Shown piece by piece: positions 1 through 5,677 of a stretch of DNA of 6,868 nucleotides. The first letter of the stretch is position 1; each line of letters opens with the position of its first letter. The stretch lies in the NCBI GenBank assembly GCA_013811645.1, contig JACCUU010000078.1:1-6868 (forward strand), written 5' to 3'. The stretch comes from Actinomycetota bacterium. GTDB lineage: Bacteria > Actinomycetota > Thermoleophilia > Gaiellales > Gaiellaceae. A model generated the notes under the pieces. It made no database searches. It was given only the letters and a program-made list of their open reading frames with translations, and was not told the DNA's origin. Both the position numbers and the translations under genes were made by a program.

Positions 1-236
1 CCGAGAAGTCGTCCGAGCGGTTCAACTGGATGTATTCGCCCGAGGAGCTCGCCGAGTGGGTGGAGAAGCTCGGCCGGCTGACCGAGGACGCGGACGAGGT
101 GTACGCGCTCTTCAACAACAACCGCGACGACTTCGCGCCGCGCAGCGCGCTTCTCCTCCGCGGCCTGCTGGACGAAGCTGGAATCCCCGCGGCCGGCGGG
201 ATCGAGCCGCCCCCGCTCGCGCCGACGCTGTTCTAG
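1..236 (+). CDS. DUF72 (YecE-like) family protein, C-terminal end (5' end outside window)
   Basis: Only the last 77 residues are visible, read from base 3 to the TAG at 234-236. They carry the typical DUF72 C-terminal signature: an aromatic/Tyr-Ser stretch followed by an acidic helix (WMYSPEELAEWVEKL), then a strand ending in Asn-Asn (VYALFNNN), then a helix with paired leucines (SALLLRGLLDEAGI). In the family this part packs as the last strand and helix of a TIM-barrel-like fold; the biochemical role of DUF72 proteins is not established. A proline-rich tail of about 13 residues (GGIEPPPLAPTLF) extends past the conserved domain. The usual family motif has FNNh followed by a small-residue run and NA; here it reads FNNNRDDFAPRSA, so it is a diverged member. 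It converges on the next gene, whose stop codon lies 5 bp away. The family call is by eye, from the C-terminus only. Confidence 0.82.
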   Translation, partial: EKSSERFNWMYSPEELAEWVEKLGRLTEDADEVYALFNNNRDDFAPRSALLLRGLLDEAGIPAAGGIEPPPLAPTLF

Positions 237-261
237 CTCCCCTACGCCGCCGCGTAGAGCT
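235..261. terminator. Candidate bidirectional hairpin between convergent genes
   Basis: CTACGC (242-247) pairs with GCGTAG (252-257) across a 4-nt loop. The outer AGCT (235-238) pairs with AGCT (258-261), leaving a 3-nt bulge on the left side. The structure spans the stop codons of both converging genes, where a shared terminator would sit. There is no clear T-run on either side, so it is not a textbook intrinsic terminator; it may only act as a 3'-end-stabilising stem or may be chance. Confidence 0.3.
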
Positions 262-571
262 GGACGTTTCCGTGCTCGCCGAGGCGCACCCGCTCGAGAA
301 TCGCGTAGAGCCGCTCGGCGCAGTCGGGCGAGGGGAGCAGCTCGAGCGGGCACGGCTCGCCCGTCGGCATGCGCTCGCCGGCGAGGTCGACGAGCCGAGC
401 CTCGAAAGCGGCGTCGTCCAGATCCGCGGCCGACACCGGGAGCCCGATCCACGTCACCCCGCCGAACCCGCGGGCGCGCACCGTTCCGTCGGGCGCCCGC
501 TCCGGCCTCAACCCGCACGAGCGGTAGTACTCCTCGAGCGCGGCGATCAGCTCGTCCCGGGTCACGCTCAT
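242..571 (-). CDS. Hypothetical protein, 109 aa, family not recognised
   Basis: I do not recognise this protein. The frame stays open far upstream, but the ATG at 571-569 is the sensible start: it gives a compact 109-residue protein, and longer versions would run across the intergenic gap and antisense to the amidotransferase gene. Residues 1-18 form a likely amphipathic helix (MSVTRDELIAALEEYYRS). A short basic and glycine-rich stretch follows (RARGFGGVTWIGLP, about 32-45). An acidic helical part (about 48-66) comes next, then a Pro/Cys segment (GEPCPLELLPSPDCAERLY, 71-89) and a C-terminal helix ending in Tyr-Ala-Ala-Ala. It has cysteines at 19, 74 and 84 and no signal peptide or membrane segment, so it is probably cytosolic. 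No strong Shine-Dalgarno sequence precedes the ATG. Reading frame and composition look like a real gene; function is unknown. Confidence 0.65.
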   Translation of the reverse strand: MSVTRDELIAALEEYYRSCGLRPERAPDGTVRARGFGGVTWIGLPVSAADLDDAAFEARLVDLAGERMPTGEPCPLELLPSPDCAERLYAILERVRLGEHGNVQLYAAA

Positions 572-589
572 CGCTGCCGGACGATGGCA

Positions 590-615
590 GACCGCGCGGA
601 CGGCATGGCGCGGTC
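590..615. repeat. 8-bp inverted repeat upstream of the orphan gene
   Basis: GACCGCGC (590-597) and GCGCGGTC (608-615) are perfect inverted copies separated by 10 nt. The repeat lies 19 to 44 bp upstream of the orphan gene's ATG. It could be an operator for the minus-strand promoter or a hairpin in its leader RNA. It is not followed by a T-run, so a terminator is unlikely. In GC-rich DNA such a repeat can also arise by chance. Confidence 0.35.
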
Positions 616-681
616 TTAACAGTGCCTGTCCCTGTAAGCGTGACAAGAGTGCGCCGAGCGATCCACAGCTGCACCGGCCCC

Positions 682-687
682 TAGAGT
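682..687 (+). promoter_or_regulatory. Candidate -10 element for leaderless transcription of the amidotransferase gene
   Basis: TAGAGT fits the TANNNT form of actinobacterial -10 elements and ends 7 bp before the GTG at 695. With transcription starting about 7 bases after the hexamer, the mRNA would begin at or next to the start codon, a leaderless arrangement that is common in high-GC Gram-positive bacteria. In agreement, no Shine-Dalgarno sequence is visible before the GTG. No good -35 hexamer is seen near 659-664, so the call is tentative. Confidence 0.35.
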
Positions 688-694
688 CCTGCCT

Positions 695-1381
695 GTGCGC
701 ATCCTCTCGGTCACGCACGGTCCGACGGTACCAGGCGGCGTCTTCGACGAAGTCGTCCGAGCGGCCGGGCACGAGCTCGAGCGTTGGGTCGTCCCGTTGG
801 GCGGTATGCCACAGCCCGTTTCGAGCTACGACGCGCTGATGGTGTTCGGCGGATCGATGCACCCGGACCAGGACGAGCAGTTCGGGTGGCTCGAGCGCGA
901 AGCCGACGTACTCGCACGAGCCCTGGCCGAGGACGTCCCCGTGCTCGGCGTCTGTCTCGGCGCCCAGCTGCTCGCGCGCGCGGCGGGAGCCTGGGTCGGG
1001 CGGGCCCGGGAGCCCGAAGTGGGCTGGTTCGACGTGCACCTGACCCCTGCAGGGCGAAGCGATCCTGTCCTCGGCGTGCTCGCCCCACGAACACAGGCCT
1101 TTCAGTGGCACCACTACACCTTCGGAATCCCCGAGAACGGGATCGAGCTCGCGCGGAACGAGCTTTGCACACAGGCTTTCCGGGTTGGTTCGCGCGCCTG
1201 GGGCCTCCAGTTCCACGCGGAGGTGACCCTCGAGATGATGCGGGTGTGGACGGCCGAGGATCCCGACGACCTGCCCGTCGGCGTCGACGAGTTCCTCGCG
1301 GTGGCGGAGACTCGAATCGCCGACTGGAACGACCAGGGCCGGGCGCTCTGCGCCGCGTTCCTGGAATCCGCGGGAAGCTGA
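695..1381 (+). CDS. Class I glutamine amidotransferase (GMP-synthase-like GATase1)
   Basis: This 228-residue stand-alone GATase domain would hydrolyse glutamine and pass ammonia to an acceptor or partner. The nucleophile elbow GVCLGAQLLA places the catalytic cysteine at residue 87. The catalytic His-Glu pair is His174/Glu176 in GLQFHAE. The oxyanion-type strand MVFGGSM (49-55) and the QWHHYTFGIPENG segment (137-149) match the GMP-synthase-like subgroup (GATase1, cd01741 type), which often has FQWH followed by F..P. The GTG at 695 was chosen because it starts directly at the first beta strand (MRILSVTHGP) and follows a leaderless-type -10. The stop lies 3 bp before the ATG of the ANT(6)-like gene, so the two are almost certainly co-transcribed. 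No synthetase domain is fused or adjacent, so the acceptor substrate is unknown. The family call is firm, the exact reaction is not. Confidence 0.92.
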   Translation: MRILSVTHGPTVPGGVFDEVVRAAGHELERWVVPLGGMPQPVSSYDALMVFGGSMHPDQDEQFGWLEREADVLARALAEDVPVLGVCLGAQLLARAAGAWVGRAREPEVGWFDVHLTPAGRSDPVLGVLAPRTQAFQWHHYTFGIPENGIELARNELCTQAFRVGSRAWGLQFHAEVTLEMMRVWTAEDPDDLPVGVDEFLAVAETRIADWNDQGRALCAAFLESAGS

Positions 1382-1384
1382 TCG

Positions 1385-2275
1385 ATGCTCACTCTCCCCG
1401 CCGAGGCCGACGTCCTCGAACGACTGGTCGCGTGGGGTGAAGCGGACGGGTCGATCCGCGCCCTGATCCTCACCAGCTCCCGTGCGAGATCGGACGGCTC
1501 CGTCGACACACTGTCCGACTACGACCTGATCGTCGCCGTCACCGACACCGCCGGCTTCACCACGAACGACGAGTGGGTGTCGGCGTACGGCGAGCCGCTC
1601 GCACGTTGGGGCGACCAGAGCGAGTTGTACGGCCTGACGAAGCACTTCCTGGGGGTCGTCTACGCGGACGGCGTCAAGGTCGACTACACCGTTTGGCCGG
1701 AGGCGCTTCTCGAGCGTGTCGCGGAAGCCGAGGCGCTACCGGAGGAGCTGGACGTCGGCTACCGCGTGCTCCTCGACAAGCAGGGGCGGACGGCGAGGTG
1801 GAACGCACCGACGTACCGAGCCCACATCCCGGCCCCACCGACCGAAGCGGAGTATCGCGCGATCATCGAGGAGTTCTGGTGGGACACGACGTACGTGGCC
1901 AAGGCGCTCTGGCGCGGCGAGGTGGTCTTCGCCAAGTTCGCACTCGACTACGACGCGAAGATCGTCGCGCTGCGCCGCATCCTCGAATGGCGGATCGAGC
2001 TCGACCACGAGTGGTCGCTTCGACCCGGTGCGTACGGCCGCGGCCTCGAACGACGCCTGCCGGCCGACATCTGGAGCGAGCTCGCCGGCACCTACGTCGG
2101 GCCCGAGGTCGAGGAGAACTGGGACGCGCTCTTCCGCACCACGGCCCTCTTCCGTCGCATGGCCACAGAGGTCGGCGACGCGCTCGGCTACGCCTATCCC
2201 CTCGACGTGGACGAGGCAGTCAGCGACTACCTCGAGAAGGTCAGGCAGCTCCCCTCAGGGCACGGAGGGCAATAG
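1385..2275 (+). CDS. ANT(6)/AadK-like aminoglycoside 6-adenylyltransferase (streptomycin adenylyltransferase family)
   Basis: This 296-residue protein belongs to the family that transfers AMP from ATP to the 6-hydroxyl of streptomycin (AadE, AadK). By eye it is colinear with Bacillus AadK over its length. The nucleotidyltransferase core shows LTSSRA (29-34), then the metal-binding pair in SDYD (Asp45, Asp47), and the third acidic residue in KVDYTV (Asp100). The family motif EFWW followed by T-Y-V-A-K-A-L is at 163-176, and the C-terminal helices keep ALFRR (254-258) and a GYAYP motif (268-272). The usual Gly-Ser-Arg at the start of the core is Ser-Ser-Arg here (31-33). The start ATG has a good Shine-Dalgarno, GGGAAG at 1372-1377, 7 nt upstream. 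Base composition matches its neighbours and no mobile element is nearby, so it looks like a resident chromosomal gene. Whether it gives streptomycin resistance or acts on another substrate is open. Confidence 0.9.
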   Translation: MLTLPAEADVLERLVAWGEADGSIRALILTSSRARSDGSVDTLSDYDLIVAVTDTAGFTTNDEWVSAYGEPLARWGDQSELYGLTKHFLGVVYADGVKVDYTVWPEALLERVAEAEALPEELDVGYRVLLDKQGRTARWNAPTYRAHIPAPPTEAEYRAIIEEFWWDTTYVAKALWRGEVVFAKFALDYDAKIVALRRILEWRIELDHEWSLRPGAYGRGLERRLPADIWSELAGTYVGPEVEENWDALFRTTALFRRMATEVGDALGYAYPLDVDEAVSDYLEKVRQLPSGHGGQ

Positions 2276-2617
2276 CGGGTCGCGCGACCACTCGTGCCAG
2301 GAACCGGCGTAGTTTCGGGCGTGGTATCCGGCACCCTGAAACACCTGCACGGCGAACGCGGAGCGTTGGCCCGAGTGGCAGTAGGCGACGATCTCGGTTC
2401 CTTCGGGCAGTGCGACCAGGTCCCGCACGTCGCCTGCCGAGCGGCATCCGAGCAGGCGGTCGAGCGGCAGATTGCGCGCGCCGTCGATGTGACCCTGGCG
2501 AGGATCGCACGGAGCCCCGGCCAGTCCGGCGAACTCCTGCGTCGTTCTCACGTCCAGGATGACCAGGCCTTCCTCCCCGAGCCGCTTGCGGAGCTCGTCG
2601 AGTGCTATGTCTTCCAC
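2255..2617 (-). CDS. Single-domain rhodanese (sulfurtransferase)
   Basis: This is a 120-residue rhodanese domain, which carries sulfur as a persulfide on its active cysteine. LVILDVRTTQEF (18-29) is the CH2A-type motif, and QGHIDGARNLPL (41-52) is the conserved GHI-GA-N element. The active loop is Cys80-His-Ser-Gly-Gln-Arg85, and YAGSWHEWS (103-111) resembles the C-terminal half of thiosulfate/3-mercaptopyruvate sulfurtransferases (typically GSW-EW). It may therefore derive from, or resemble, the catalytic half of a two-domain enzyme, while standing alone here. The start is GTG at 2617, inside the last codons of the hydrolase gene (13-bp overlap), with GGAG about 11 nt upstream. It is the last gene of the minus-strand run, and its 3' end overlaps the ANT(6)-like gene by 21 bp tail to tail. 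No signal peptide; cytosolic. The sulfur acceptor is unknown. Confidence 0.92.
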   Translation of the reverse strand: MEDIALDELRKRLGEEGLVILDVRTTQEFAGLAGAPCDPRQGHIDGARNLPLDRLLGCRSAGDVRDLVALPEGTEIVAYCHSGQRSAFAVQVFQGAGYHARNYAGSWHEWSRDPLLPSVP

Positions 2618-3234
2618 TGCTCCAGGAACTCCAGCAGCACGGTCGTGAACCGCTCGGGTTGCTCGCGCGTGAGCAGGTGACCTGCGCCCTCGAAGATCTC
2701 GAGCGATCCGCGGATCGCGCTCGCCGCGAGAGCGCGAGACTCGTCGATGGACACCAGCTCGTCGCCGTCACCAACGCAGACGAGCAACGGCCCGCCAAAC
2801 GACGCAGCCACGCCCGAGAGGTCGAGACGGTCGCGCATCGCTTCCTGCGCGACTGCGAGCTCCTCTCCGTCGACCTCCGTGTCGAGATCCTCGGGAACGC
2901 CCTTCTCACGCAGCCGCGCGATCAACTCGTTTCGATACAGGCGGCGCTGCATCTCGTCGGCTCCCGCCTTCGATCCGGCGAGGACCATGCCGACGACGCG
3001 CTCGGGAGCACGGCGCGCGAGCGCGAGCGCGCAGTAGCCGCCCATCGACGCCCCGACCGCGACGAACGACCCGTCGATCTCGTCGAGAAGCCGTGCGGCC
3101 CAGCCGTCGATCGACGCCTTGCGCCCGTACAGGCGCGGTGTGAAGGGCCGGAACCCCGCGGCATCGAGCGCGGCGACCTGTGGCTCCCACATCGTCTCGT
3201 CGGGCGGCCACGCGTGGAGCAGCATGACCTTCAA
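2605..3234 (-). CDS. Alpha/beta-fold hydrolase
   Basis: A compact 209-residue alpha/beta hydrolase. The oxyanion-hole strand reads LLHAWPPDETMW (5-16). The nucleophile elbow GASMGG puts the serine at 63, the acid is probably Asp158 in VGDGDELVS, and the catalytic histidine is His186 in GAGHLL. The cap between strand 6 and the acid (about 90-145) is short and helical. The usual D-x-x-G-x-G loop after strand 4 is reduced to TPRLYGRKAS. The substrate (ester, lactone or other) cannot be read from the sequence. The start is uncertain: TTG at 3234 overlaps the GNAT stop codon (TTGA) and has AGGA 11 nt upstream, while ATG at 3225 would remove three residues and has only a very close AAGG. I kept the TTG because it includes the full first beta strand. 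The gene sits between GNAT and rhodanese genes in the operon. Confidence 0.87.
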   Translation of the reverse strand: MKVMLLHAWPPDETMWEPQVAALDAAGFRPFTPRLYGRKASIDGWAARLLDEIDGSFVAVGASMGGYCALALARRAPERVVGMVLAGSKAGADEMQRRLYRNELIARLREKGVPEDLDTEVDGEELAVAQEAMRDRLDLSGVAASFGGPLLVCVGDGDELVSIDESRALAASAIRGSLEIFEGAGHLLTREQPERFTTVLLEFLEQWKT

Positions 3235-4253
3235 CGCCGCTCGATCCTGATCGCGTCGGCGATCTCAGGTGCGTCTGTGTAGCCGTGCTCCGCACCGGCG
3301 ACGCTCATCGCACCGGCGAGCTCGGCGAGGAGCTCGCGTGCGGGAGCCAGCTCCGCGGGCGTCGAGGCAGTCACGGCAATCCGGCGCACCGACTCGGGAT
3401 CGGCACCGGTCAGACGAGACACGACCCTCGGGTTGGCGGCGAGCCCGACGACGTCTCCAGGAGGAAGCGGTCCGTAGAACTCGGGGACGGAGAGATACTC
3501 GTCGACGATGCGCCCGCGTTCGAAGAGGATCATTCGAATGAGCTCGTCCCGCTCGACCCCGAGCAGCAGCGTCACCGACCCCATTCGGTCCGAGAGCTCG
3601 CGCGCGAGCCTGCGCAGCATGTCCGGATTGCGGTCGCAGACGTCGTCGTAGACGGCGATCCACCCGTTTCTAGGCGGTGCGACCAGCGATCCGCGCGAGC
3701 CGCCCGGAAGGCGTGGGACGAACTGGCGGACCGCGAGCTCGACCGCGCTGACGTTGTCGGTCTGGATGTGAATCGAGCCGAACGACGATGCCTCCTGGCG
3801 GCCGAGCTTCGCCTCGAGCGCCTCGATCGAGCCGGTCATGATCACGACCTCGTCGCGAAGACCCCAGCGCGCGTACAGCGAGCGCGCTCCCGCATTCGAG
3901 GCCACGACCTCGAGATCGAGCTGCTGGATTCCGCGCTCGCGAAAAGCCGTAAGCACCTCGCGCATCAGGTCGGTCCCGACGCCGCTTCGGCGATCTTCTC
4001 GGTCGACGTAGAGATCCGTCAGCGTGCCGAAGCCTGGCGCTCGCTCCCTGGCGAGCGCAAACCCGACCGGCTTCGAGTCGTCGTCGAGCGCGACGAACGC
4101 GATCTCGGACTCGAGGATCTCCGCGATCTCGGCAAGCTCCTTGTCGTGATCAGCCGGCCCCTCGTGCGTCGGCGGAGGGATCTCGTGGTCGAACTCGCGC
4201 CAGAGGGCCGCGATCGCGTCGAAGTCCTCGGGATTCGCGCGCCGGACCTTCAC
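3231..4253 (-). CDS. GNAT-family N-acetyltransferase fused to an unassigned C-terminal domain
   Basis: Residues 1 to about 150 form a GNAT acetyltransferase, which transfers acetyl from acetyl-CoA to an amine. The N-terminal strand-helix is MKVRRANPEDFDAIAALW. Motif A is LYVDREDRRSGVGTDLM (81-97), with the CoA-pyrophosphate-binding Arg88-x-x-Gly91-x-Gly93. Motif B is VVASNAGARSLYARWGL (116-132), with Asn120 and Tyr127. Residues from about 155 to 340 are an extra domain that I cannot assign; it contains NGWIAVYDDVCDRNP (196-210), a helix RRLARELSDRMG, and the strand-loop EYLSVPEFYGPLPPGD (252-267). At 340 residues it is about twice the usual GNAT length. The GTG start at 4253 overlaps the glycosylase stop (GTGA) and has GAGGA (complement of 4261-4265) 7 nt upstream. 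The acceptor substrate is unknown, and the fusion suggests that the second domain binds or presents it. Confidence 0.87.
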   Translation of the reverse strand: MKVRRANPEDFDAIAALWREFDHEIPPPTHEGPADHDKELAEIAEILESEIAFVALDDDSKPVGFALARERAPGFGTLTDLYVDREDRRSGVGTDLMREVLTAFRERGIQQLDLEVVASNAGARSLYARWGLRDEVVIMTGSIEALEAKLGRQEASSFGSIHIQTDNVSAVELAVRQFVPRLPGGSRGSLVAPPRNGWIAVYDDVCDRNPDMLRRLARELSDRMGSVTLLLGVERDELIRMILFERGRIVDEYLSVPEFYGPLPPGDVVGLAANPRVVSRLTGADPESVRRIAVTASTPAELAPARELLAELAGAMSVAGAEHGYTDAPEIADAIRIERR

Positions 4254-5074
4254 CCGGCCATCCTCGCGGCCGCGAGCAGAAACTGCGCGGACAGGTTCTG
4301 GAAGGGGCTGAAGCGGTCACTCATGGCTCGGACCTCCGGGATCGTGAGCGGGCGGCCGTCAGCGTAGAACGCCGACACTGCCTTCCGCACGCCAAGGTCG
4401 CCGGCGGGCCAAGCATGCGGGCGCGCCAGGTGGCGCGCGAGGAACCAGTCCGCGGTCCAGCGACCGAGACCGGGCAACGCGGTCAACGCAGCGATGACCT
4501 CGTGGTCGGGTAGGAGAGCGAGCGCGTCGAATTCGAGCTCCGATCGTGCGAGCTCGATCACATACTCCGCTTTCTTCTGCGAGAAGCCGAGTGCGGGAAA
4601 CTCACGTGGGTCGGCGAGCGCGACGGCTTCGCGTGACGGAAACTCCCAGGCGATCCCGTGCTTCAGGCCGAAGCGCTGGACGAAACGTCCGCGGATCGCT
4701 GCCGCTGCCTGCAGGGAGATCTGCTGGGTGGTGATCGCGACCACGAGCGCCTCGAACGGACGTGGGTTGAGCGTCGGCCGAAAGCCGGCGAGCGCAGTTG
4801 TGATCGGGCCCATGATCCGATCACCCGCGGCCCACGTGCGAAAGGGATCGAGAGCGAAGGGCAGCCCGAGCAGACGCGAGACCTCCTCCGCGGACTCGGC
4901 ATTGAAAGGGTCCACACGAACCCCGCCGAGCGCGGCTTCGATCCGCACCTCCTGCCCGCGGATCACCCGGTGCAGGCCGTCCTCATGCCACACCGTGGCT
5001 CCGTCCGAGCCGAAGTCGCGGAAGCGCACGGTCGAGAGGTGGAAGTCGTACGGATCGGGAATGGAAATGACCAC
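4250..5074 (-). CDS. AlkA-like DNA-3-methyladenine glycosylase II (HhH-GPD superfamily)
   Basis: A 274-residue base-excision repair enzyme that cleaves the N-glycosidic bond of alkylated purines, close in length to E. coli AlkA (about 282). Residues 1 to about 100 form the N-terminal AlkA-type domain. The HhH-GPD fold follows, with ITTQQISLQAA (114-124) matching the AlkA GQQIS region. The helix-hairpin-helix is LPGLGRWTADWF (200-211). The catalytic aspartate is probably Asp226 in WPAGDLGVRKAV, equivalent to Asp238 of AlkA. No iron-sulfur cysteine cluster is present, as expected for AlkA and unlike EndoIII/MutY. The GTG at 5074 lies 9 bp after the phosphatase stop and has no visible Shine-Dalgarno, so translation may depend on upstream ribosomes. 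There is no Ada-type regulator or methyltransferase in the window. The family is clear; substrate range is inferred. Confidence 0.92.
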   Translation of the reverse strand: MVISIPDPYDFHLSTVRFRDFGSDGATVWHEDGLHRVIRGQEVRIEAALGGVRVDPFNAESAEEVSRLLGLPFALDPFRTWAAGDRIMGPITTALAGFRPTLNPRPFEALVVAITTQQISLQAAAAIRGRFVQRFGLKHGIAWEFPSREAVALADPREFPALGFSQKKAEYVIELARSELEFDALALLPDHEVIAALTALPGLGRWTADWFLARHLARPHAWPAGDLGVRKAVSAFYADGRPLTIPEVRAMSDRFSPFQNLSAQFLLAAARMAG

Positions 5075-5083
5075 GGGTCGTGC

Positions 5084-5677
5084 TTACGACAACCGTGCGG
5101 CGATGTCGTGGAAATCTTCGAAACGCTCGAAGCCAACGCCTTTACTCTCGAGGTAGGTGGCCAGACCGTCGCAGGCGAAGACCCGCGACGCAGCGAGGGC
5201 GACGCAGCGATCCGAGAAGCCGTCGCCAGCGTAGGCGAACTCGCCGAGCCCGGCGACGTCCGCGCGCTTGCACGGCTCTCCGCACACGTCACAGACGTCC
5301 GCGTCGCGGAAGCGAACCTCCCAGGGACCGGGGCGGGGTTTCAACCGATTTGCCCGGACGTCCAGCCGGATCCCTTCCCGCTGCAGAACAGGCTCGATCA
5401 GCTCATGCAGTCCGCTCGAGACGACGAGCGGGCGGTGCTTGTCGGCGAAGTCCTCGAACCCACTACGCACCCTGACGTTCTCGCGGACCCAGTCGACGAC
5501 CTCGACGAGCGGAGCGCTCACTGTCGCGACCTCGATGGCGATTACCTCGTTCAGCGTGAGGCGACCCAGCTGGTCCTCGGTCTCTGCGTAGACGCCTTCG
5601 TTTCCAAAGGTACGAACAACTTCGGAGAGGCTGTCAACCTCTGTGACTGTCCCGTCCCAGTCGACGACGACCCTCAT
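5084..5677 (-). CDS. HAD-superfamily phosphatase, MtnX/SerB-like
   Basis: A 197-residue HAD phosphatase. Motif I is DWDGT with nucleophile Asp6 and acid Asp8, motif II is VVSSG (Ser88), motif III is probably Lys137, and motif IV is GDGFSD (Asp152, Asp156). A helical C1-type cap lies about 15-75. The segment DADVCDVCGEPCKR (125-138) resembles the Cys-rich stretch before the motif III lysine in MtnX, the enzyme that dephosphorylates 2-hydroxy-3-keto-5-methylthiopentenyl-1-phosphate in methionine salvage; DGF-D and the C-terminal FEDFHDI also fit that group. No other salvage gene (mtnA, mtnW, mtnD and so on) is in the window, so the substrate is not certain. The frame is open further upstream, but ATG at 5677 is the right start: it begins one strand before the nucleophile and overlaps the preceding stop by 4 bp (ATGA). 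Cytosolic. Confidence 0.88.
   Translation of the reverse strand: MRVVVDWDGTVTEVDSLSEVVRTFGNEGVYAETEDQLGRLTLNEVIAIEVATVSAPLVEVVDWVRENVRVRSGFEDFADKHRPLVVSSGLHELIEPVLQREGIRLDVRANRLKPRPGPWEVRFRDADVCDVCGEPCKRADVAGLGEFAYAGDGFSDRCVALAASRVFACDGLATYLESKGVGFERFEDFHDIAARLS

Larger units (their letters stand above)
572..694. other. Divergent intergenic region between the orphan gene and the amidotransferase
   Basis: These 123 bp separate the start codons of two divergent genes and form the only sizeable non-coding gap in the window. The gap holds an 8-bp inverted repeat (590-615) and a -10-like TAGAGT just before the amidotransferase start. There is also a weak minus-strand promoter candidate: TTGTCA (complement of 641-646) and TGTTAA (complement of 616-621), spaced 19 bp apart, which is longer than ideal. 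A loose inverted pair ACAG/CTGT (619-622/632-635) lies in the middle. No small ORF with convincing coding character was found in it. Confidence 0.6.

Noticed and set aside
572..1645. Upstream extension (to 467 aa) of the orphan gene's frame on the minus strand
   Set aside because: It would run antisense through the whole amidotransferase gene and into the ANT(6)-like gene. The extension is an Arg/His-rich shadow typical of high-GC DNA, and the ATG at 571 gives a sensible protein.
2252..2269. 5-bp hairpin (CCCTC/GAGGG) in the convergent overlap as a terminator
   Set aside because: The stem is short, the loop is 8 nt and no T-run follows; it is also fully within coding sequence of both genes.
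1385..2275. Acquired resistance cassette
   Set aside because: No integrase, transposase, attC-like site or inverted repeats flank the ANT(6)-like gene, and its GC-rich composition and tight coupling to the upstream gene fit a resident gene.
2278..2289. 12-bp perfect palindrome GGTCGCGCGACC
   Set aside because: It lies within the rhodanese coding sequence, has no loop, and more than one such 12-mer is expected by chance in a GC-rich window of this size.
1573..2562. 329-aa open frame on the plus strand
   Set aside because: Arg/Pro-rich out-of-frame reading of the ANT(6)-like gene running on opposite the rhodanese gene.
3285..4367. 360-aa open frame on the plus strand
   Set aside because: Antisense to the GNAT and glycosylase genes, whose motifs are clear; no domain is visible in it.
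5186..5210. Two 11-bp direct copies of CGACGCAGCGA
   Set aside because: The period of 14 is out of frame inside the phosphatase gene and no further copies follow; probably chance in GC-rich sequence.
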